DNA of 64,000 bases from an uncultured Clostridia bacterium (lineage in GTDB: Bacteria > Bacillota > Clostridia > Christensenellales > UBA1242). The notes below the pieces were generated by a model, which ran no database searches, was not told the DNA's origin, and saw only the letters and a list, made by a program, of their open reading frames with translations. This document shows, piece after piece, positions 1 through 8,474 of the stretch. Positions within the stretch are counted from its first letter, which is position 1; each line of letters opens with the position of its first letter. The translations under genes and the position numbers were made by a program. Location of the stretch: NCBI GenBank assembly GCA_934772045.1, contig CAKVMH010000001.1, forward strand, positions 248,001 to 312,000, in the 5' to 3' direction.

Positions 1-144
1 AATATTTAAAATTTTTTATTAAAAGTCAATAAAATTTAAAATTTTTCCTTTCTAAACTTTAATTCAATAAAAATAAATTTTACACACAAAATAATAAATA
101 TATCATTTAAAAAGACTTTAAATTTAAAATCACTTTACATTACT

Positions 145-1221
145 TTATGCTAATGCTCCATTCTTAATTTCAATTATGTTGGCTTTAAAATTTATGTGTG
201 GCAATGCAGTGCAAGTAATTAATGTTTGATATTGTTTTGTTAAATTCAACAATCTGTTTTGCCTGTCATCGTCAAGTTCGCTTAAAACATCATCAAGCAA
301 AAGCACAGGATATTCACCAATCTCATTTTTAATAACTTCCATAAGTGACAGTTTAACAACTAAAGCAACTGTTCGTTGTTGCCCTTGACTTGCAAACTGC
401 CTGCAATCTAACCCATTAATTTTAAACACAACATCATCACGATGTGGGCCAACGCAAGTGTAGCCAAGTTCAAGTTCTTTATTTAAAACTTTGTCAAATT
501 GATTTTGTAAATCTAATTTAATATCCAAATTATCTTTCTTTTCATAACTATAATTTATTTCTAAATCTTCGTCCATTGTAATAGTTTTATGAATGTTTTT
601 TGCAAAAATTTTTAATTTATCAATAAAATCAATGCGTTTTTCAATGATTTTTTCAGCAATTTCAATTAATTGTGGAGTAAACAATTTTAATTGTTCAATT
701 TTTGTATCAACTGAGTTTAAACTTTTTAGTATAGCATTTCGCTGTTTTAAAACTTTATCATACCTTAATAAATTGTATAAATATCCTTTATCAAATTGGC
801 TTATTGACACATCTAAAAAGTTTCGCCTATCTTCTGGTACTTCTTTTATGAGCTTCATTTCATCTGGGCTAAAATAAACAACAGACAAAATACCAACCAG
901 TTCAGTAAGTTTTAAAATGTTAAGGTTGTTTATTTTAATTGCTTTCTTGTTTGATTTATCTAAAAACATTTTTATATTTTTGTTGCCAGCGATTGTTGTA
1001 AAATCAACTTCAATTTTTGCTTTATCCTGTTCAAATCTTATCAGTTGCTTTTCCTTACTGTTTTTGGGGCTTTTGCCAACGCTAAGCAAATATAAACTTT
1101 CTAACATGTTTGTTTTGCCTTGCGCATTTTTCCCCACAACAAAATTTACACCATCAAAAAATTCAGCGGTGGTATTTGTGTAATTTCTAAAATTGATTAG
1201 GTTTAATTTTGTTATTTTCAT
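145..1221 (-). CDS. recF: DNA replication and repair protein RecF
   Basis: This 358-residue protein is RecF, the SMC-like ATPase that binds gapped DNA and helps RecOR load RecA. The N-terminal Walker A reads GKNAQGKTN. The C-terminal ABC signature is SQGQQRT, and Walker B is VLLLDDVLSELD. The length is normal for the family. The ATG has no Shine-Dalgarno site; a TATACT -10 box (1229-1234) ends 7 bases upstream, so the mRNA is probably leaderless. RecF usually follows dnaA-dnaN, but here its upstream neighbour is rsmG, so the classical origin cluster is rearranged. I see no clear terminator in the 144 bases downstream. Confidence 0.96.
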   Translation of the reverse strand: MKITKLNLINFRNYTNTTAEFFDGVNFVVGKNAQGKTNMLESLYLLSVGKSPKNSKEKQLIRFEQDKAKIEVDFTTIAGNKNIKMFLDKSNKKAIKINNLNILKLTELVGILSVVYFSPDEMKLIKEVPEDRRNFLDVSISQFDKGYLYNLLRYDKVLKQRNAILKSLNSVDTKIEQLKLFTPQLIEIAEKIIEKRIDFIDKLKIFAKNIHKTITMDEDLEINYSYEKKDNLDIKLDLQNQFDKVLNKELELGYTCVGPHRDDVVFKINGLDCRQFASQGQQRTVALVVKLSLMEVIKNEIGEYPVLLLDDVLSELDDDRQNRLLNLTKQYQTLITCTALPHINFKANIIEIKNGALA

Positions 1222-1403
1222 TTACAAAAGTATATATTTTTTTTATTTTTTTGTCAATACGTTTAAATTTTTATTAACATTTTATAAATAATTAAAATTT
1301 TTATTTATTTTTATATTAATTTTAACTATTAATTTGTTTGTTATTTAATTTATTTTAAATATTTTATTTTATAAACAATTAACCAATCATTAAAATTAGT
1401 TCT

Positions 1404-1449
1404 TACGCGCGCACGCGCGCGTGCGCGTATACGCGTATATATATGTATA
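1404..1449. other. 46-bp alternating purine-pyrimidine tract (Z-DNA-type)
   Basis: Every base from 1404 to 1449 alternates pyrimidine and purine, first CG/CA steps and then TA steps. It contains the perfect 20-bp palindrome CGCGCACGCGCGCGTGCGCG (1408-1427) and the 12-bp palindrome CGCGTATACGCG (1424-1435). It is the only GC-rich patch in the otherwise A+T-rich 372-bp gap between rsmG and recF (1222-1593). Alternating CG tracts of this kind adopt Z-DNA or cruciform structure under negative supercoiling. I see no DnaA boxes beside it and no gene in the gap. Confidence 0.85.
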
Positions 1450-1523
1450 GGGAATAATACTTTAAACCAATAATTTAAATATTTATTTTTAATAGTATTT
1501 TAAATTGAAAAACAAAAAATAAA

Positions 1524-1550
1524 TAAAAAAACAGCATTAATTGCTGTTTT
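1524..1550 (-). terminator. Rho-independent terminator of rsmG
   Basis: An AAAACAGC/GCTGTTTT stem with a 7-base loop is followed on the minus strand by a run of seven T. It lies 44 bases past the rsmG stop. Confidence 0.8.
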
Positions 1551-1593
1551 AATAATAAATATAAAATTTTAAATTAATTTGTATTTAAACAAT

Positions 1594-2271
1594 TTACATT
1601 AATGGTTTTAATTTAGGTAAATTTTTATCTCTTGGAAAATTTGCAGGTGTTGGTTTAATTTTTTTAATAACAATTATATTTCGTTCACCTTGTTCGTTTG
1701 GTAAGTTGAATTGAAAAGTTTTAATATACTCGCCACCTAAAACCGATAAAGCGTTTTGCGCTTCTTCAAGTTCTTCCTCAAAATTATTTCCCTTAAAAGC
1801 CAACACCATCCCGCCAACCTTTACAAGTGGTAATAAATATTCTAACAATGTGTTAAGTTTTGCCACTGCGCGCGCCACTGCAACATCGAATTTTTCACGG
1901 TTAAGTTTTGCAAAATCTTCGGCACGTGCGTGAATGTTGGTGCTTTCAATATTTAATTCTTTTGTCAGTTCGTTTAAGAAATTTATGCGTTTATTTAAAC
2001 TGTCAACCATGGTGATTTTTACATCATCTCTAACAATTTTAATAGGTAGGCTTGGGAAGCCTGCGCCAGCGCCAACATCAACAACGTTTGCGCCTACAGG
2101 GATTGCATCAATCGGTAAAATACTGTCCAAAAAATGTTTAGTAAAAACTTGCGCCTTATCGGTTATTGCTGTAAGGTTCACTTTTTGATTATATGAAACA
2201 AGCTTTTCGTAATATTTTTCGAAAATCTCTTTCTTATTATTTATCAATTGAATTTGTTGTTTAATATCCAT
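1594..2271 (-). CDS. rsmG: 16S rRNA (guanine-N7) methyltransferase RsmG
   Basis: RsmG (GidB) methylates N7 of the conserved G527-type guanine of 16S rRNA using S-adenosylmethionine. The 225-residue protein carries the glycine-rich SAM loop VVDVGAGAGFPSLPIKI near residue 65 and the family motif VARAVAKL near residue 132. Size is normal. It lies 72 bases downstream of mnmG on the same strand, the usual mnmE-mnmG-rsmG order. No clear Shine-Dalgarno site precedes the ATG. Confidence 0.95.
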   Translation of the reverse strand: MDIKQQIQLINNKKEIFEKYYEKLVSYNQKVNLTAITDKAQVFTKHFLDSILPIDAIPVGANVVDVGAGAGFPSLPIKIVRDDVKITMVDSLNKRINFLNELTKELNIESTNIHARAEDFAKLNREKFDVAVARAVAKLNTLLEYLLPLVKVGGMVLAFKGNNFEEELEEAQNALSVLGGEYIKTFQFNLPNEQGERNIIVIKKIKPTPANFPRDKNLPKLKPLM

Positions 2272-2343
2272 GTATTTAATTATTTATAATAAATTTTTAT
2301 TATTTCTTAACTTTTTGCTTAGAATTTCTATTAAAATATGTGG

Positions 2344-4209
2344 CTAAATATAATTTTTTAATTTTAAATATACGAGCAACACATTAATATCTGCTGGGCT
2401 TACACCATCAATTCGTTTTGCTTGTCCTAATGTTACAGGATTAAATTTGTTCAATTTCTGCCTTGCCTCCAGCCTTAAACCTTTAATTTCATTATAATCA
2501 ATTTTAGGCAATGCTAAATTTTCAGTCTTCTGTTGCTTTGAAATCATTTCAGTTTCTTGCTTAATATAACCTTCATATTTTATTTCAGTGTTCACATATT
2601 CAAGAACTGTGTTAGGTATATCGTTGAAAATGTTAAACTCTTTTTTGATATCAAAAATATTAATGTTGTTTCGCTTAATTATCTCTTTAATTGTCAAGCC
2701 AGAATGTGGCATATTTTCATTCTTTTGTTCAAACAGGTTTTTAAGTTTTTGTGGGTTACACATAGTGTTCAGTTGGGCTTTAACAGCCTCAATTTGCTGT
2801 AATTTTTCTTTAAATTTCGCATATTGTTTTTTACCCACAAGCCCCAATTGATGTCCTAATTCAGTAAGGCGAATGTCACAATTGTCTTGCCTTAAAATAA
2901 GACGATATTCCGCACGGCTTGTCATCATACGGTATGGTTCAATAATATCTTTTGTCACCAAATCATCAATCAAAACGCCGATGTAAGCTTGGTTACGCCC
3001 TAAAACAAAAGGCGATTTTTTATCAATATATCTCTCAGCGTTTATGCCAGCCATAATGCCCTGCGCACCAGCTTCTTCATAACCGCTTGTTCCGTTAATC
3101 TGCCCAGCAAAAAACAGCCCATTTACCTTTTTACTTTCAAGGTTATTCTTAAGTTCGGTTGCATTGATACAATCATATTCAATTGCATACGCAAAGCGCA
3201 TAATTTTAACATGTTCAAACCCCGGTATCAAACGATACATGTTTCGTTGAACTTCGCTAGGCATACTGCTTGAAATACCTTGCACATAAATTTCGTCGGT
3301 TGAAGCGCTTTCTGGCTCTAAAAATAATTGATGTCTTTCTTTGTCTGCAAAGCGCATAATTTTATCTTCAATACTTGGGCAATATCTTGGGCCAATACCA
3401 TGAATTTTGCCTGAATATAGTGGTGCGCGGTCAATATTTGCACGGATATAGTCATGCATAGCAGCTGATGTGTAACCTAAATAACAAGGAATTTTATTTT
3501 TTGCGCCTTTACCCAACGCGCTGAAACTCACATTTAATTCATCACCAGGTTGAATTTCAAACTGACTAAAATCAATACTTTTTTTGTCAACTCTTGCAGG
3601 TGTACCGGTCTTAAAACGACGGATCTCAATGCCTAAATCTATTAAAGATTTGGTTAACATTGTGCTTGGTTCAAAGCCATTGGGACCAGTAAATTTTGTG
3701 AAGTCACCAATAATAATTCTGCTGTTTAAATATACCCCTGTTGCCACCACAACGGCAGTACATTTAAATGTTTCACCCATGCTAGTTTTTACGCCGATAA
3801 CATGCCCATTTTCAACTAAAATCTCTGCAACTTCACACTGTAAAACATCAAGGTCTTTTTGCTTTTCGATTGTGCGCTTCATTTCAGTGTGATAGACAAC
3901 TTTGTCAACTTGTGCCCGCAATGATTGCACTGCGGGTCCTTTACCAAGGTTAAGCATGCGGAGTTGTAACATTGCTTTATCAGCATTTTTACCCATTTCA
4001 CCGCCAAGCGCATCAATTTCACCTGCGAGCTGACCTTTAGCTGTTCCCCCAATGCTAGGATTACATGCTAAAAACGCGATGCTATCCAAATTTAAAGTTG
4101 TTAACAATGTTTTTTTACCAAGGCGTGAAAGAGCAAGGCATGCTTCACTTCCAGCATGTCCGCTTCCTATAACTATCGCATCATATTCGTCAACAAAATC
4201 TTTAATCAT
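2344..4209 (-). CDS. mnmG: tRNA uridine-5-carboxymethylaminomethyl synthesis enzyme MnmG
   Basis: MnmG (GidA) is the FAD-binding half of the MnmEG complex, which installs (carboxymethyl)aminomethyl groups on wobble uridine 34. The N-terminal dinucleotide-binding motif is VIGSGHAGSEA (about residues 14-24). The GidA signatures NPSIGGTAKGQL and GYEEAGAQGIMAG are present. The 621-residue length fits the family. Its partner mnmE lies just upstream on the same strand. A TATAAT box near 4237-4242 could drive a short leader that lacks a clear ribosome binding site. Confidence 0.97.
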   Translation of the reverse strand: MIKDFVDEYDAIVIGSGHAGSEACLALSRLGKKTLLTTLNLDSIAFLACNPSIGGTAKGQLAGEIDALGGEMGKNADKAMLQLRMLNLGKGPAVQSLRAQVDKVVYHTEMKRTIEKQKDLDVLQCEVAEILVENGHVIGVKTSMGETFKCTAVVVATGVYLNSRIIIGDFTKFTGPNGFEPSTMLTKSLIDLGIEIRRFKTGTPARVDKKSIDFSQFEIQPGDELNVSFSALGKGAKNKIPCYLGYTSAAMHDYIRANIDRAPLYSGKIHGIGPRYCPSIEDKIMRFADKERHQLFLEPESASTDEIYVQGISSSMPSEVQRNMYRLIPGFEHVKIMRFAYAIEYDCINATELKNNLESKKVNGLFFAGQINGTSGYEEAGAQGIMAGINAERYIDKKSPFVLGRNQAYIGVLIDDLVTKDIIEPYRMMTSRAEYRLILRQDNCDIRLTELGHQLGLVGKKQYAKFKEKLQQIEAVKAQLNTMCNPQKLKNLFEQKNENMPHSGLTIKEIIKRNNINIFDIKKEFNIFNDIPNTVLEYVNTEIKYEGYIKQETEMISKQQKTENLALPKIDYNEIKGLRLEARQKLNKFNPVTLGQAKRIDGVSPADINVLLVYLKLKNYI

Positions 4210-4363
4210 TTATATTTTAATAATTTGTAAAACTTATTATATCATAAAGTTTAAAAAAAACAATAAAAACTATCAAAATATACTTAAATTTACATATAAA
4301 AATGCAAAAGATAAAAAATTTTACAAAACCATTATTAAAGTAATTTAAAACGCTATAATGAAA

Positions 4364-5659
4364 TTATTTTCCTAAACAAAACTTGCTGAAAATACGATCT
4401 ATTATCGTTTCATTTGTTGTTGTTCCACTAATCTCACCTAAGGTAATCCACGCAGATTTTAACTCTGCGCTAATAACATCCATTGTCATATTATCAAATA
4501 ATGCACTGGCGCTAATAATGTGTTCTAGGGCACTCTTGATGCACTCAATGTGACGAATGTTGGTTAAATAAAACCTATTTTCATTTAGCCTTTCACCAAT
4601 AGTGTAATCAAATATCTTTTGTTTTAACAGGTCTATATTTTCGCCGGTTTGGGCACTGATATTGATATAATCTTTGTCTAAATTTTCACCAAACATGTCA
4701 ATTTTGTTGTAAATCTTTAAGAATGGTTTATCTGTCTTCATATTATTTGGAGTATTCTTATCACTTATTAAAAGAACTAAATCTGCATCATTTAATGTTT
4801 GTTTTGCTCTATCTATACCAATTTGTTCAACGATATCATCACTTTCATGTATTCCAGCTGTATCAAAAAGCCTAAAAATTATTCCATTATATTCATATTC
4901 AGCTTCAACAACATCTCTTGTTGTGCCGGCAACATTTGTAACTATTGCCTTGTTTGAATTTGTTAAAGCATTTAAAATACTAGATTTACCAACATTTGGT
5001 GCCCCAATAATGGCAATATTAACACCATTTTTTATTTTTAGCCCATTTTTGCTATTTGAAATCATCATTGTAAGGTCATTAATTAAATTTTTCAATTTTT
5101 CTTGCAGGCTGTTTGATTCATCGTCAGTGAATTCATATTCTGGATAATCAATTTTCGCTTCAAGTTCTGCCAAGATATCTGTTATTGTATTTTGAAATAT
5201 TGTAATTTTATCTTTTAATGAGCCGATAAGCAAATTACTTGCTTGTTTTGCCTGCATTTCACTTTCAGCATTTATAATATCCATAACGCCTTCTGCTTGG
5301 TCAATGCTCATTTTCCCATTAATAAAAGCTCGCTTACTGAATTCACCGGGCGTTGCCAATTTTGCACCATATTCAACACATTGTTCAATTATTTTCTGCG
5401 CTAAAAAATAACCGCCATGAGATTGAATTTCAACCACGTCTTCACCGGTATAACTATTTGGCGCAGAAAAATATACCACAAGCGCAGTATCTTTTATGTC
5501 TTTACATGTTATTTCCTTTAAATACATATGCCTAGGTTTAAATTCTAATTCTTCATTAATTATATTTTGGGCAATATCTTTTACCAAATCACCACTCATT
5601 CTTATTACTGCAACACCACTATTTCCTGCTGGGGTTGCCAAAGCCACAATTGTTTCCAT
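4364..5659 (-). CDS. mnmE: tRNA modification GTPase MnmE
   Basis: MnmE (TrmE) is the GTPase partner of MnmG in wobble-uridine modification. The N-terminal folate-binding domain contains ATPAGNSGVAVIR. The G domain shows G1 GAPNVGKSS, G2-region GTTRDVVE, G3 DTAGI and G4 NKID. The C-terminus ends FCLGK, matching the family C(I/L)GK motif with its catalytic cysteine. I start the gene at METIVAL (431 residues). The longer frame would include the promoter, because codons for WYN there are the TATAAT box. That start has no Shine-Dalgarno site and should be leaderless. Confidence 0.96.
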   Translation of the reverse strand: METIVALATPAGNSGVAVIRMSGDLVKDIAQNIINEELEFKPRHMYLKEITCKDIKDTALVVYFSAPNSYTGEDVVEIQSHGGYFLAQKIIEQCVEYGAKLATPGEFSKRAFINGKMSIDQAEGVMDIINAESEMQAKQASNLLIGSLKDKITIFQNTITDILAELEAKIDYPEYEFTDDESNSLQEKLKNLINDLTMMISNSKNGLKIKNGVNIAIIGAPNVGKSSILNALTNSNKAIVTNVAGTTRDVVEAEYEYNGIIFRLFDTAGIHESDDIVEQIGIDRAKQTLNDADLVLLISDKNTPNNMKTDKPFLKIYNKIDMFGENLDKDYINISAQTGENIDLLKQKIFDYTIGERLNENRFYLTNIRHIECIKSALEHIISASALFDNMTMDVISAELKSAWITLGEISGTTTNETIIDRIFSKFCLGK

Positions 5660-5665
5660 ATCTTT

Positions 5666-5693
5666 ATTATACCACATATTTGCCAAATTTCAA
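5666..5693 (-). promoter_or_regulatory. mnmE promoter, leaderless geometry
   Basis: TTGAAA (5688-5693), a 16-base spacer and extended -10 TGGTATAAT (hexamer 5666-5671). Only 6 bases separate the hexamer from the mnmE ATG, so transcription should start at or next to the start codon. Confidence 0.75.
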
Positions 5694-5781
5694 TATGATT
5701 ATTTACGATTAGTTTTATTTATATTTTAAGTTGATGATTATTGCCTACGTATGACGATTGTAGTTTTAAATAATGTTCAAT

Positions 5782-5807
5782 AAAAAACACCGTTGTCCGG
5801 TGTTTTT
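5782..5807 (-). terminator. parB terminator, possibly bidirectional
   Basis: A CACCG/CGGTG stem is flanked by A and T runs on both sides, giving a T run in either direction. It lies about 70 bases past the parB stop and separates parB from mnmE. Confidence 0.85.
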
Positions 5808-5875
5808 AAATAAAATCTTAATTAAACTAGATTTACTAGCAGAAACGCAACCAATTGTAATATTATTATGAATTT

Positions 5876-6760
5876 TTATCTAAGAAATCTATCATAAATC
5901 CTATCCAAATCATCTTGTGAATAGTAGTCGATGTAAATTCTGCCTTTTTTATCATTACCTATTAATGAAACCTTTGTACCTAATTTCCTTTGCATATCTG
6001 CAATAAATTCTTGTAAATCGTCACTTATTGGCTTATTTGTGGGTTTCTTTTTCTTTCCGCCTAAGATAGAATTAACTTCATGTTCCAAATCTCTAACAGT
6101 TATCTTATCTTTAGCAATTTTCTTTGCTAAAAGTAATTGTGTTGCATAATCCTCAACTGCAACAAGTATCTTCGCATGACCAAACGACACCTTACCCTTT
6201 TCTACCAATTCTAAAACTTCTGGATATAATGATAATATCCTTACTGAATTTGCCACAGCAGACCTAGGTTTTCCTATGCGTTCAGCCACCTTTTCTTGTG
6301 TTAAACCATACTCGTCCATTAACTTTCTTATACCTTTAGCCACTTCAACAGGATTTAAATCTTCCCTTTGTAAGTTTTCAATAATTGATATTTCTGCAAT
6401 TTGTTTGTTTGAATAGTTTTTAACAATTGCGTCAATTTCAGTTAATCCGCACAACTTGCACGCGCGAAACCTTCTTTCGCCAGCGATAATCATGTAACTA
6501 TCGTCGGTTTTATTCACTATAATAGGTTGAATTAAACCATGTATTCTTATACTTTCAGCTAATTCGTTTAAACTTTCTTTATCAAAAGTTTTTCTTGGTT
6601 GATTCGGATTTGGATATACTTTATTAATATCTATCTTCTCCACATCACCGCGACGCATTTCATAATTTGTGACAGACCTTTCCTCATGCTTTTCTTCTAC
6701 AGCTTCACCGTCGTAGACTTTTAACAAACTGTCCAAACCTCTACCTAAACCCATTTTCAT
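5876..6760 (-). CDS. parB: Chromosome-partitioning protein ParB (Spo0J)
   Basis: ParB is the CTP-dependent clamp that loads at parS and spreads, recruiting ParA and SMC. The 294-residue protein begins with the typical MGLGRGLDSLL segment. It has the ParB/Srx nucleotide motif GERRFRAC (about residue 95), box II ENLQREDLNPVEVAKG, and a helix-turn-helix (GLTQEKVAERIGKPRSAVANS). The C-terminal dimerisation region follows. The ATG has the ribosome binding site GGGAGG. Three candidate parS sites lie in its upstream gap and parA is next upstream. Confidence 0.96.
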   Translation of the reverse strand: MKMGLGRGLDSLLKVYDGEAVEEKHEERSVTNYEMRRGDVEKIDINKVYPNPNQPRKTFDKESLNELAESIRIHGLIQPIIVNKTDDSYMIIAGERRFRACKLCGLTEIDAIVKNYSNKQIAEISIIENLQREDLNPVEVAKGIRKLMDEYGLTQEKVAERIGKPRSAVANSVRILSLYPEVLELVEKGKVSFGHAKILVAVEDYATQLLLAKKIAKDKITVRDLEHEVNSILGGKKKKPTNKPISDDLQEFIADMQRKLGTKVSLIGNDKKGRIYIDYYSQDDLDRIYDRFLR

Positions 6761-6893
6761 AATATTCCTCCCATTTACCTATTACTATGATAACAAAAAT
6801 CAACTTGCGTGTCAAATAAATGAAAGTTAAAAAAGAATTACATTTAATTATATTATTGATTAGTAATTATGTTTAAAAGGATTTTAAGTACAA

Positions 6894-6909
6894 TGTTCCA
6901 CATGGAACA
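6894..6909 (+). promoter_or_regulatory. parS-type ParB binding site 1
   Basis: TGTTCCACATGGAACA. Arms TGTTCCA/TGGAACA flank a CA centre. It differs from the Bacillus consensus TGTTTCACGTGAAACA at matching positions of both arms, plus the centre. Confidence 0.85.
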
Positions 6910-7034
6910 ATTGATGTTAATAATTAAAAACCCCTACAGCTTGTAAAACAAAAAAATTATAAAACATTTAAATTACACATCAAAACACATAACAATGTTA
7001 CTATTTTATTGATATTTTCAAATTTATTAATAAT

Positions 7035-7050
7035 TGTTCCACATGGAACA
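7035..7050 (+). promoter_or_regulatory. parS-type ParB binding site 2
   Basis: Identical to site 1 (TGTTCCACATGGAACA) and 141 bp from it. Confidence 0.85.
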
Positions 7051-7364
7051 ATTTAGTTGGTGAGGTAAATAATACACTAATAAAGATATTTTAATATCAT
7101 TGTTGATTTGTTGATATGTCTAATAAATTGTAATTTCAATTGTACAAAAATATTTATAATTTCATTATGGTATGATTAATAGATTTAATATTAGTTGATA
7201 AAGGAATTTTATTATACAAATATTTAATTGAAGGCTAAAGATTGACTAACAAAACAATAAGAAATAAACAATGTTATCAATGTAGTTGATTTAAATTAAT
7301 TTAACATAAAAGTTTTTAAAGTACATTTAATTTTATCTGTAAATATGTTATTGATTAAAAAAAA

Positions 7365-7380
7365 TGTTCCATGTGGAACA
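7365..7380 (-). promoter_or_regulatory. parS-type ParB binding site 3 (inverted)
   Basis: TGTTCCATGTGGAACA is the exact reverse complement of sites 1 and 2, placed 70 bp beyond the parA stop. Confidence 0.85.
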
Positions 7381-7450
7381 TTTTTTAATTGTTGTTAAAG
7401 TGATGTAATATTCTATTGGTTTATGTTTAGATTTAATCGTAAAATAATGT

Positions 7451-8212
7451 TTATTGTTTTGACAAGAACTCTTGACTTAAAGCCTTGTAAGCTAAAGCTC
7501 CTTTACTTTTGTTGTCGTACATCATTATTGGCATGCTGTGGCTTGGGGCTTCAGCTAAACGAATGTTTCTTGGAATAGTTGTTTCATAAACTTTAGTTTT
7601 GAAGTACTCTTTGATTTCGTTTGCGACTTGTGAAACTAGGTTACTACGATTATCCTTCATTGTTAAAAGCACCCCTTCAATTTCAATGCCCGGGTTAAGG
7701 TGCATTTTAATAAGACGCACAGTATTCATTAGTTGCCCCAAACCTACAAGCGCAAAATACTCACATTGTAAAGGAATAATGATACTATTTGTTGCTGTTA
7801 GAGCATTAACTGTTAATAAGCCTAAAGATGGTGGACAATCTATGAATATGTAATCATAATTCGATTTAATTTCTTCTAGCGCCTCTTTTAAAACTTTTTC
7901 ACGATTCTCAACATACACAAGGTCAACTTCTGCACCTGATAAATCAACAGTTGAAGGCAATACGTCCAAAGTCTTCACAACTGATGGATAAATTGCTTCC
8001 TTTATGTTGATTTCACCTAAAAGTACTTCGTAAACAGAATTTTTACCTTTTTCGATTTCCACACCTAAGCTTGCACAAGCGTTCCCTTGTGGATCCATGT
8101 CTATTAATAATACTTTTTTGCCTGTATCGGCAATATATGAAGCCAAATTAACGCAAGTGGTGGTTTTACCAACACCGCCTTTTTGGTTTGTGACTGCAAT
8201 AATTTTTCCCAT
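7451..8212 (-). CDS. parA: Chromosome-partitioning ATPase ParA (Soj)
   Basis: ParA/Soj is the deviant Walker ATPase that works with ParB-parS in origin segregation and in control of DnaA. The 253-residue protein has the deviant Walker A KGGVGKTTT at its N-terminus, the A' motif LLIDMDPQGNA, and Walker B YIFIDCPPSLG. Length and motifs match chromosomal ParA. It starts with ribosome binding site TAGGAG. The gap to parB contains the parS-type sites. Confidence 0.96.
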   Translation of the reverse strand: MGKIIAVTNQKGGVGKTTTCVNLASYIADTGKKVLLIDMDPQGNACASLGVEIEKGKNSVYEVLLGEINIKEAIYPSVVKTLDVLPSTVDLSGAEVDLVYVENREKVLKEALEEIKSNYDYIFIDCPPSLGLLTVNALTATNSIIIPLQCEYFALVGLGQLMNTVRLIKMHLNPGIEIEGVLLTMKDNRSNLVSQVANEIKEYFKTKVYETTIPRNIRLAEAPSHSMPIMMYDNKSKGALAYKALSQEFLSKQ

Positions 8213-8420
8213 TAGATAGTTCTCCTATAGTAATAATAAACTAAAAAAAAATTAAATGCAATTAAAAGTTAAATAATTTTGCAAAAAATCATTAAAAAAT
8301 GTGCATTTTTATTAAATTTTAAATAAAATTTATTTAATTTACCTAAGAACGAATGGTTTTGATTATACTTTTTTATTCTACATTGCATTTTGAAACATTA
8401 TTGGTTGATTTATAATTCAT

Positions 8421-8449
8421 TTGACAATGCCTAATAAAATTGATACACT
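8421..8449 (+). promoter_or_regulatory. Sigma-A promoter of the gtrB-like operon
   Basis: TTGACA (8421-8426), a 17-base spacer and TACACT (8444-8449). It decides the start of the next gene: the in-frame upstream TTG is the -35 box itself, and the ATG at 8475 follows AGAAGG (8462-8467). Confidence 0.8.
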
Positions 8450-8474
8450 TAAAACACTAATAGAAGGTTTAATT

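Larger units (their letters stand above)
6761..7450. other. 690-bp parA-parB intergenic region with three parS-type sites
   Basis: No open frame here looks real. The stretch is A+T rich and holds three copies of a 16-bp near-palindrome at 6894, 7035 and 7365. I see no convincing DnaA boxes. A parB promoter must lie in it, but none stands out. Confidence 0.7.

Noticed and set aside
1222..1593. Possible oriC beside recF
   Set aside because: No DnaA-box cluster; only A+T richness and the alternating tract.
8421..8474. Upstream in-frame start for the GtrB-like gene
   Set aside because: The TTG codon is the -35 box; the ATG at 8475 has the ribosome binding site.
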